From NCBI GenBank assembly GCA_039029935.1, contig JBCCFC010000972.1, forward strand, positions 1 to 5,380: a stretch of 5,380 bases of DNA. Direction: 5' to 3'. The position numbers and the translations under genes are program-made. The notes beneath the pieces were generated by a model that did no database searches, had not been told where the DNA came from, and was given only the letters and a program-made list of their open reading frames with translations. The stretch is from G039029935 sp039029935 (lineage in GTDB: Bacteria; Chloroflexota; Anaerolineae; Caldilineales; Caldilineaceae). Below are positions 1 through 5,380 of the stretch, one piece after another. How positions within the stretch are numbered: position 1 is the first letter of the stretch; every line of letters starts with the position of its first letter.

Positions 1-82
1 CAACCCTTCAACTCTTCAACTCTTCAACTCTTCAACTCTTCAACTTTCAACTTTCAACTTTCAGCTTTCAACTCTTCAACTT
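1..82 (+). repeat. Compound 8-/7-bp tandem repeat in the leader of the kinase gene
   Basis: The sequence parses without gaps into one CAACCCTT, four CAACTCTT (9-40), three CAACTTT (41-61), one CAGCTTT (62-68), one more CAACTCTT (69-76) and a last CAACTT running into the ribosome binding site. The first unit begins in phase at base 1, so the tract may extend left of the window. The + strand is almost G-free, with a single G at position 64 in 82 bases, so an RNA copy would be a CU/A-rich, mostly unstructured leader. Unit lengths of 7 and 8 are typical of slippage-prone repeats. The tract is noncoding and lies directly before the start codon of the kinase, so copy-number change would alter leader length but not reading frame. 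Confidence 0.93.
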
Positions 83-86
83 GAAG
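74..86 (+). repeat. Small perfect inverted repeat overlapping the kinase ribosome binding site
   Basis: CTTCAA (74-79) and TTGAAG (81-86) are exact reverse complements around a single C. The right arm contains the first four bases of the Shine-Dalgarno site. A one-base loop cannot fold as such in RNA, so as a local hairpin at least the inner pairs would open. The same right arm can instead pair with the more distant repeat copies. The inverted repeat is seen directly; any regulatory role is inference. Confidence 0.6.
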
Positions 87-88
87 GA
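83..88 (+). promoter_or_regulatory. Ribosome binding site of the sensor kinase
   Basis: GAAGGA lies six bases before the ATG at 95, a normal spacing, and supports that start. It is the first purine-rich stretch after the G-poor repeat tract. It is complementary to that tract: TTGAAGG (81-87) pairs perfectly with CCTTCAA at 5-11, and with one G-U wobble to TCTTCAA at 13-19, 21-27, 29-35 and 37-43. Confidence 0.8.
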
Positions 89-94
89 TAAACT

Positions 95-1546
95 ATGTTT
101 CGGTCGTTGGCGTTTAAATTAACGATGGCGTTTTTGGTGATTGGTGTCACGGGGGTGGGCTTGGTTGCTGTTTTGGTGCGTATCCAGACAGAGGCTGAGT
201 TTGACCGTTTTGTTGATAGCCATTACCGTGCCTTGCTTGAAGATATTCTCACCGATTATTTTGTCGAGCACCAGAGTTGGGATGACGTGTCACAGCATCT
301 GCGCAAACACCGCTATCTGGGTCTTCGTGGACGAGATTTGGCGCTGGTCGATGGGGATGGGGTTGTGGTACGGGGTGATTGGATGTATAAAAAAGGGGCA
401 TCCCTTGATGCGGCACAATTGGATGGCGGGTTGCCGATTACCGTGGATGATACCGTTGTCGGCTATGTTCTCTTTGATGATGCCTTAGATGATGAGTATA
501 ATACTCTTGTGGATGGTGTTGTTCAAGAAAATGACAGTACGCCAACGTTGATGCCTCCAGCATCTATTCACCAAGAACATGACTTTCGCCATCGTGTTTC
601 GCTCGCCACTGCTCTTAGTGCGTTTATCGCCATTATCATCGCTGTCCTCGTCGGCTGGATTTTGGCGCGAACCTTGACCAACCCGCTGCGTGCCTTGACA
701 GAGGCCACCGAGGCGATGGCTGCTGGTGATGTCGGCAATCAAGTTACCGTGCATGGCAAAGATGAGATTGGTACACTGGCAACCTCATTTAATCAGATGA
801 GTACAAACCTTGCCAACGCCAGCCGTTTACGTCAACAGATGACGGCTGATATTGCGCATGATCTGCGCACACCGTTGAGTATCCTCGGTGGCTATATGGA
901 AGGGTTGCAACGGGGCGATATTCAAGGAACACCCAAACTCTATGGCATTATGTACGAAGAGGTCCAGCATCTACAGCATCTTGTGGATGATCTTCGTACA
1001 CTGTCCTTGGCCGATGCCGGCAAACTAACACTCAATCGTCGTGCTGTAGACCCCAAGGCACTGTTGGAGCGCACCGGGCTGGCCTACATTATGCAGGCCG
1101 AACAAAAGGGGTTGAAACTGCGTATTGACGCACCGGATGGATTGCCCTCTGTGTCCGTTGACCTTGAACGGATTACCCAAGTGCTCAACAATCTGGTTTC
1201 CAATGCCATACAGTATACAAGCGAGGGCGAAATTGTGCTTAGTGCGACTGCCACTAATGAATCAGACCGTGAAGAAACAGGCTTGCTTGTCACGCTCGCA
1301 ATACAAGATACAGGTGTGGGGATTGCAGCGGATGAACTGCCGTTGATTTTCAATCGCTTCTATCGTGCGGACGACTCACGTCAACGCTCATCCAGCGGAA
1401 GCACAGCCAGTGACGGTGTCGCCCAAAATAGTTCGTCGGGGCTGGGGTTAGCGATTGCCAAGGCGATTGTGGAGGCACATGGCGGGACAATCGCGGCAGA
1501 GTCCGTGTTGGGGGAAGGGACACGGTTTGTCATACAACTGCCGTAA
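95..1546 (+). CDS. Membrane-bound sensor histidine kinase (HAMP-HisKA-HATPase)
   Basis: This 483-residue protein has the full layout of a two-component sensor kinase of the BaeS/CpxA type. A first membrane segment (about 8-29) precedes an extracytoplasmic sensor region of about 140 residues that I do not recognise. A second membrane segment (about 169-190) is followed by a HAMP linker (about 191-243, with NPLRAL and DEIGTLATSFN). The HisKA H-box is DIAHDLRTPL with phospho-acceptor His255. The ATPase domain has an N-box (NNLVSNAIQY, 365-374), G1 DTGVGI (405-410), F-box IFNRFYRAD (418-426) and G2 SSGLGLAIAK (447-456). All catalytic motifs look intact. The ATP lid between F-box and G2 carries a Ser/Gly-rich stretch (about 427-447) that looks longer than usual. 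The ATG at 95 has a good Shine-Dalgarno site. Its response regulator, presumably OmpR-type, is not in the window and would be expected to the left. The signal sensed cannot be read from the sequence. Confidence 0.96.
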   Translation: MFRSLAFKLTMAFLVIGVTGVGLVAVLVRIQTEAEFDRFVDSHYRALLEDILTDYFVEHQSWDDVSQHLRKHRYLGLRGRDLALVDGDGVVVRGDWMYKKGASLDAAQLDGGLPITVDDTVVGYVLFDDALDDEYNTLVDGVVQENDSTPTLMPPASIHQEHDFRHRVSLATALSAFIAIIIAVLVGWILARTLTNPLRALTEATEAMAAGDVGNQVTVHGKDEIGTLATSFNQMSTNLANASRLRQQMTADIAHDLRTPLSILGGYMEGLQRGDIQGTPKLYGIMYEEVQHLQHLVDDLRTLSLADAGKLTLNRRAVDPKALLERTGLAYIMQAEQKGLKLRIDAPDGLPSVSVDLERITQVLNNLVSNAIQYTSEGEIVLSATATNESDREETGLLVTLAIQDTGVGIAADELPLIFNRFYRADDSRQRSSSGSTASDGVAQNSSSGLGLAIAKAIVEAHGGTIAAESVLGEGTRFVIQLP

Positions 1547-1565
1547 TGTGATGGGTTGAGAACGC

Positions 1566-2408
1566 TTAGATATAGTGCGATGGTGTTCGCGACACCTCAT
1601 ACTTTGCGGTCAAATCTGCATTCTTCACGACATCAGGTACATCGCCCGTCCACCAGCTTGGCGGATTGGGAAAGCGGAAGACATCGTGCCATGCGAGAAG
1701 CAAGGTACGTCGCTGGTCGGTCTGATTTGGATACGCTCCATGCATGAGGCGCGCATCAGCGATGATTAGGTCCCCCGCTTTCATGGGGACATCAATGGCA
1801 TCGGGATGGTCAGCAAAGGCTGGATGTGACAGATCGTCCACGGCTTGAATTTCGGCTTCGTGTGCATCAGGCAAGATATCGTGTAGCTCAATCCGTTTAC
1901 GGTGTGTGCCTGGGATGACGCGCAGGCAGCCATTCTCTGGCGTGGTATCGGTCATGTAATAGGAGAGAAAGATTTTGGTCGGCCAAGGTGTGGCCGCAAT
2001 GGGACTGTTCCAATTCATAAAATCCTGATGCCAGTAGAGCGGTGGCCCATAGCCCGGTTTGGACAGAATGATGATGTTGCCGCTAGAGCGTAGGTCCTCC
2101 AACATCATCTGTTTGCAGAGTTGTGTTTGTAACGGCTGCTCAATAATCTTACGCACAATGGGGTCGGGGAAACGTCGGTCATCCGGCTCGCGATCCATCA
2201 TTGCCCAACGTTCCTTCGTGTAGACATGTACATCACTGCCTTGATAGCGATACTTGGGATCGACATTGATCTTGGTAAAGACCTCATCGCTCCATGCCTT
2301 TAACTCCTCAATCAGTTCTTGCGGCATCACGTTTGGGATAATTGTGTAGCCAAGCTCAACCAATTCATCGCGTCTGCTCAACGCTTCTGTATCACTTAAC
2401 ATTGTCAT
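1566..2408 (-). CDS. Phytanoyl-CoA dioxygenase (PhyH) family Fe(II)/2-oxoglutarate oxygenase
   Basis: The product is a 280-residue soluble oxygenase, typical length for the PhyH family. Members use Fe(II), O2 and 2-oxoglutarate to hydroxylate a substrate, releasing succinate and CO2. The iron-binding triad is visible: His127 and Asp129 in YWHQDF, and distal His223 in LMHGAYPN. Arg233 or Arg234 (DQRRTLL) is placed to bind 2-oxoglutarate. NGCLRVIPGTHR (159-170) is a hallmark block. The ATG at 2408 is chosen because AAGGAG lies seven bases upstream; a longer reading frame opens with TTG at 2441 but begins inside repeat DNA and adds a basic MPSCLKRRRRT leader unlike the family. There is no signal peptide, so it is cytoplasmic. 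The substrate is unknown; the family covers acyl-CoAs, ectoine, small natural products and alkyl-phosphonates, and the HQDF block does not match ectoine hydroxylase. It lies downstream of the CoA-transferase on the same strand and converges on the kinase, 19 bp between stops. Confidence 0.93.
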   Translation of the reverse strand: MTMLSDTEALSRRDELVELGYTIIPNVMPQELIEELKAWSDEVFTKINVDPKYRYQGSDVHVYTKERWAMMDREPDDRRFPDPIVRKIIEQPLQTQLCKQMMLEDLRSSGNIIILSKPGYGPPLYWHQDFMNWNSPIAATPWPTKIFLSYYMTDTTPENGCLRVIPGTHRKRIELHDILPDAHEAEIQAVDDLSHPAFADHPDAIDVPMKAGDLIIADARLMHGAYPNQTDQRRTLLLAWHDVFRFPNPPSWWTGDVPDVVKNADLTAKYEVSRTPSHYI

Positions 2409-2415
2409 GGTTCTT

Positions 2416-2421
2416 CTCCTT
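2416..2421 (-). promoter_or_regulatory. Ribosome binding site of the PhyH gene
   Basis: On the - strand AAGGAG lies seven bases before the ATG at 2408, close to ideal. It decides the start over the upstream TTG (2441) and over a second ATG at 2402, which would be 13 bases away. It follows an A-rich run and sits only seven bases from the decayed half-module of the hairpin array, so the hairpins would lie just upstream of the ribosome landing site. Confidence 0.85.
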
Positions 2422-2428
2422 CTTTTTA

Positions 2429-2452
2429 GGCAGCTAGGCAATCTTCGATACT
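2429..2452. repeat. Decayed half-module at the left end of the hairpin array
   Basis: The 19 bases at 2429-2447 match the GC-rich hairpin of the array (CGCAGGTAGGCAACCTGCG) at 15 of 19 positions. They are followed by the same ATACT flank (2448-2452) and a seven-base spacer ATGATGT leading into module 1. The four mismatches all fall in the stem and weaken it, whereas the AGGCA loop is intact. The matching partner hairpin to the left is missing and its place is taken by the PhyH ribosome binding region. Confidence 0.75.
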
Positions 2453-2459
2453 ATGATGT

Positions 2460-2897
2460 AGTACCACAGATTGATTATCTGTGGCGCAGGTAAGCAACCT
2501 GCGATACTATATTGCAGTACCACAGATTGCCTATCTGTGGCGCAGGTAAGCAACCTGCGATATTAGAGCCAGTACCACAGATTGATTATCTGTGACGCAG
2601 GTAAGCAACCTGCGATACTATGATCGAGTACCACAGATTGGCTATCTGTGGGCGCAGGTAAGCAACCTGCGATACTATTGCAGTACCACAGAGTGCCTAT
2701 CTGTGGCGCAGGTAGGCAACCTGCGATACTAGAGCCAGTACCACAGATTGATTATCTGTGACGCAGGTAAGCAACCTGCGATACTATATTGCAGTACCAC
2801 AGAGTGATTATCTGTGGCGCAGGTAGGCAACCTGCGATACTATGATCGAGTACCACAGAGTGATTATCTGTGGTGCAGGTAGGCAACCTGCGATACT
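2460..2897. repeat. Array of eight paired-hairpin modules (REP/BIME-like)
   Basis: Eight 49-50-nt modules repeat every 55-56 bp, starting at 2460, 2516, 2571, 2627, 2682, 2737, 2793 and 2849. Each has AGTAC, hairpin A (CCACAGAT, 5-nt loop, ATCTGTGG), hairpin B (CGCAGGT, 5-nt loop, ACCTGCG) and ATACT. Spacers of 5-7 bases come in three recurring kinds: ATATTGC/ATTGC, AGAGCC and ATGATCG. Hairpin B read on the other strand is the same 19-mer as A, differing in the stem at two base pairs, both A-T to G-C, so each module is an inverted pair. Loops are TGATT, TGCCT or TGGCT in A and AAGCA or AGGCA in B. Modules 5, 7 and 8 share a CAGAG variant in A together with AGGCA in B. The array fills the gap between the CoA-transferase stop and the PhyH gene and contains no gene. 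There is no T-run after the hairpins, so it is not a standard terminator. Resemblance to REP/BIME elements is by structure only; no transposase is present here. Confidence 0.92.
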
Positions 2898-2907
2898 GTT
2901 TTGCCCG

Positions 2908-5380
2908 CTATGCTGGTAAATACTTCTCATGCAATTGCTCTTTGATCACGCCTTCAGCCAGCCACGTCTCAATCTGTTCGTCACTATATCCCTGTTCTGA
3001 GAGGATGGCACGTGTATGCGTTCCCTGTTTGGGTGCTGGGTATAAAAGCTGGATGGGCGCACGTTTCATACGCGCATAGGCGGGTGGGGCTAATTCGACA
3101 ATGCCTTTGCCGCGCTCATTGCCGGAATCATCAACGGGATGGTCGGTGAAACGAACCCATGAAATCGAGCGGCCATCATCCCATGAGGCTTGCAACGCCT
3201 CGGTTGTGCCTTCATGCATGTATTGATTGCGCACATCATCCAATGAATCGACACGATGTGCACCCAGCCCCGCCGCGTTGAAGGCGTTGACCCAATTGGC
3301 AACAGGTTGGGTCACAATGGTTTCTGCCAGCAATGTGGCGACCTGTGTATCATCTGCCCATACATCGTCGGCTGCATCTTGAAACGCCGTCATCTGGCGC
3401 AGTAACCCTTGCTCTGATGGCAACCCGGCGACAAAGACCCAGCCATCCTTTGCCTGATACATGCGATGCAATGCATGTTCACCCACCGTGTGCTGACCCT
3501 GCTCCTCGATGCCTGGTTGTATATCCCCGGCCCCCACCATCTGTGGTGCTTGGACCAATTGTGCCCCCTGGGCCAGCGATGTTGTCACCAAATCACCCTT
3601 GCCGATGCGTTTACGACGGAGCAGTGCCAAGGTTGCGCCAAAGGTGGCCGAGTAACCTGTGATGTAGTCGATACACGATGCCCAGCCATGCAGAATTGGG
3701 GCTTGTCCGTCACCGGCATAGCGTAGTTGGATGCCTGTCTCCGCCTGTAACAACGGATCAAAACCGGGGCGTTCCATCCAAGGACCGGGGCGTGGTCCGT
3801 TGAACGCGGTCAGGTTAACATACACCAAGTCGGGTTTAATCGCGGTCAGGCTTTCATAGTCAATGCCCAACCGATTGGCGACACCAGGGCGGAAGTTATG
3901 TACAATGACATCGGCTGTTTTGACAAGCTTGTAAAAAATGTCTCGGCCTGCATCGGTCTTGAGATCAAGAATCATGCTACGTTTGCCTGGGCTGACCTCG
4001 ATGGGGAAACGACAGGCAATTTGTGGGCCAAAGTTGGGGCTGGGTGGATCAATCTTGATGACCTCTGCGCCATATTCAGCCAAGGTGCGCGCACTGGCAG
4101 GACCCGCCAGGACGTTGGATAAATCCAATACACGGACACCTGCCAAAATCGCTTTACCCTCCTCGGCAGATACACCATTGGTCGAAATGGAACGCTCCAC
4201 TAAATCGGCGAGGTTAAAGGGTTGTACTGGCTCTGGCTGCATATGTTGTTTATCGGTTCCTGCCAGCCATGTCTGCACACCAATCTGGCGCACTTTGCCA
4301 AAGGTTGCGTCATCCACTTCCACGGTGAGCGCAGCCGCATCGGTCTCTGGTGCGTGGAGCCACCCTTTGGATGTACGATGGACACCGCAGGGGACGCCAA
4401 CATCTCCCACCCGATCCACCCAATGTTCGGCGGGCTGCTGCGCCACCACGCTGGCAATCTTTTCCTGTACTTTGATGTTCCACTCGCGCGACCACCCCGT
4501 CGTGTAGGCCAAGTTGTTGTCCAGATGGAAGTTTTCATAGACGGGGACATCAACCATACCCTCAGCCAGCAACTCATCATACAAGCCCAATGCCATCAAA
4601 AAGGCGCGGGTATTGCGGCTGTGACCGCCAGACAGATAGTAAATATACTGCCCATCCCCTGCCAGTTGTGTGGCGGTGGCGGGTGAACCCATGCCAGCCA
4701 TGCTTGCGGCAATCTCTGAGATAACGCTCTCCCCTTTCTCCTGTACCGATGCCTGCCACTCTGGGATGCGGGCCGATTCCTCTGCGGTAAAGGGGGGCAT
4801 GCCCAAGCGTTCTGGCTGTGGCTCAACAATGAGATTGACAATCGCCATCGCCGACATGGCTGCACCGACCAGCGGCACTTCGATGACTTCGCCAGCCCCA
4901 TGTTCTTCTCGCGCATAGAGGGCCAGCGTAATCGCAATCGCCCCATGAATTGCTCCATAGGTGGAGCCTAGCGCAATTGGTGTGTAGACGGGTCGTGCGT
5001 TGAAGAATCGGCGGAAGGATTGTAGGTCTGTATAGAGACCGATTGCCGCACTTAACACGCCTTCAAAGGCACGGATAGACGCACGTTCGGTATCGGATGC
5101 CGCAAATCCAGGCAATGACAGATAGACAAGACCAGGGTTGAGCGCGGTCATCGCCTCTGACCCTAGCCCTAGACGATCCATCACACCGGGACGAAAGTTT
5201 TCAATGACCACATCTGCCGATGCAATCAATTTCTTGGCGGTTGCCAAGCCATCGGCTTGTTTGAGGTCCAGTTCTAGCTGTTTCTTCCCCCGATTGTAGA
5301 CCGATGTCGCTGGTGTATTGCGCTCGGCACTCCCCGGTGCATCGACTTTGATCACTTCTGCTCCCTGATCTGCCAGCAAC
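2908..5380 (-). CDS. Two-domain family III (CaiB/BaiF) CoA-transferase, N-terminus cut by window edge
   Basis: At least 823 residues are visible, made of two CaiB/BaiF domains in tandem; single-domain members are about 400 residues. Family III enzymes move CoA between carboxylic acids through an aspartyl-CoA anhydride. Domain 1 starts mid-motif (LADQGAEVIKVDAPGS), has NFRPGVMDRLG (61-71), and ends near residue 395. Domain 2 (about 412-823) is complete: LAGVRVLDLSNVLAGP, AEYGAEVIKIDPP, NFRPGVANRLG, and a C-terminal PAPKQGTHTRAIL block. The likely nucleophile is Asp571 in CIDYITG (codon 3667-3669). The matching stretch of domain 1 (PIALGSTYGAIHGA, near residues 135-147) has no acidic residue, so domain 1 probably lacks catalysis. 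The first visible TTG is an internal Leu codon, and roughly 25-40 residues are missing on the right. Fused tandem CaiB proteins include the DMSP enzyme DddD (about 830 residues) and uncharacterised relatives; the substrate here cannot be assigned. The gene ends 10 bp before the hairpin array, with PhyH beyond it on the same strand. Confidence 0.94.
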   Translation of the reverse strand, partial: LLADQGAEVIKVDAPGSAERNTPATSVYNRGKKQLELDLKQADGLATAKKLIASADVVIENFRPGVMDRLGLGSEAMTALNPGLVYLSLPGFAASDTERASIRAFEGVLSAAIGLYTDLQSFRRFFNARPVYTPIALGSTYGAIHGAIAITLALYAREEHGAGEVIEVPLVGAAMSAMAIVNLIVEPQPERLGMPPFTAEESARIPEWQASVQEKGESVISEIAASMAGMGSPATATQLAGDGQYIYYLSGGHSRNTRAFLMALGLYDELLAEGMVDVPVYENFHLDNNLAYTTGWSREWNIKVQEKIASVVAQQPAEHWVDRVGDVGVPCGVHRTSKGWLHAPETDAAALTVEVDDATFGKVRQIGVQTWLAGTDKQHMQPEPVQPFNLADLVERSISTNGVSAEEGKAILAGVRVLDLSNVLAGPASARTLAEYGAEVIKIDPPSPNFGPQIACRFPIEVSPGKRSMILDLKTDAGRDIFYKLVKTADVIVHNFRPGVANRLGIDYESLTAIKPDLVYVNLTAFNGPRPGPWMERPGFDPLLQAETGIQLRYAGDGQAPILHGWASCIDYITGYSATFGATLALLRRKRIGKGDLVTTSLAQGAQLVQAPQMVGAGDIQPGIEEQGQHTVGEHALHRMYQAKDGWVFVAGLPSEQGLLRQMTAFQDAADDVWADDTQVATLLAETIVTQPVANWVNAFNAAGLGAHRVDSLDDVRNQYMHEGTTEALQASWDDGRSISWVRFTDHPVDDSGNERGKGIVELAPPAYARMKRAPIQLLYPAPKQGTHTRAILSEQGYSDEQIETWLAEGVIKEQLHEKYLPA

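Noticed and set aside
485..1353. Antisense open frames inside the kinase (485-754 and 1084-1353)
   Set aside because: They overlap HAMP and ATPase coding sequence in another frame, and their translations show no family features.
2409..2441. Longer N-terminus for the PhyH protein starting at TTG 2441
   Set aside because: The added 11 residues are encoded partly by the decayed hairpin copy and by the Shine-Dalgarno region itself. The ATG at 2408 has an ideal AAGGAG seven bases upstream.
2460..2520. -10-like promoter boxes (TATAGT, TAGTAT) on the - strand in the array spacers
   Set aside because: The motifs recur in or beside several modules because of the repeat itself, and I see no matching -35 box at a suitable distance. 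A promoter for PhyH cannot be placed from sequence alone.
2460..2897. CRISPR array
   Set aside because: Repeats are about 49 nt with spacers of only 5-7 bases, and the spacers recur in three kinds. No cas gene is present. The structure is a tandem palindromic array.
2849..2897. Intrinsic terminator of the CoA-transferase
   Set aside because: The hairpins nearest the stop are strong but none is followed by a U-run on the - strand, and identical hairpins continue for the whole gap.
3938..4507. 189-codon open frame on the + strand
   Set aside because: It lies wholly antisense to the well-conserved CoA-transferase, has a low-complexity translation with no recognisable domain, and lacks a convincing ribosome site.
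5371..5380. TTG at the right edge as the true start of the CoA-transferase
   Set aside because: The codon sits inside the conserved LLADQGAEVIKV motif, which in family III enzymes lies some 25-40 residues after the start. The gene runs off the window.

Overview
The 5,380-base window carries three protein-coding genes and two repeat structures. From left to right they are: a short tandem-repeat leader; a membrane sensor histidine kinase on the + strand (95-1546); a phytanoyl-CoA dioxygenase (PhyH) family oxygenase on the - strand (1566-2408); a 438-bp array of paired hairpins (2460-2897, with a decayed half-copy at 2429-2452); and a large two-domain family III (CaiB/BaiF) CoA-transferase on the - strand, cut by the right edge (2908-5380). 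No tRNA, rRNA, CRISPR, transposase or phage gene is visible.

The organism is a bacterium: there are Shine-Dalgarno sites and a two-component kinase. PhyH-family oxygenases, CaiB-type CoA-transferases, short CAACTTT-type repeats and dense palindromic repeats together suggest an environmental lineage, perhaps Chloroflexota (Caldilinea-like) or a similar marine or sponge-associated group. That placement is a weak inference from gene style, not shown by any marker gene.

The CoA-transferase and PhyH genes lie on the same strand in the order CoA-transferase, hairpin array, PhyH. The array fills almost the whole gap between them, so a shared transcript would contain about 17 hairpins between the two coding regions. 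A plausible but unproven division of labour is activation of a carboxylic acid as a CoA thioester by the transferase and hydroxylation of that or a related molecule by the dioxygenase. The kinase converges on the PhyH gene with only 19 bp between stop codons. It probably belongs to a separate unit whose response regulator lies left of the window.

The most unusual element is the array. Each 49-nt module consists of two copies of the same 19-nt hairpin in opposite orientation. The two copies differ in their stems only by two paired A-T to G-C changes, which preserve base-pairing, and both keep an AGTAY flank. This resembles REP/BIME elements. The second point of interest is the leader of the kinase gene, where CTTCAA-containing repeat units are complementary to the kinase's own ribosome binding site.
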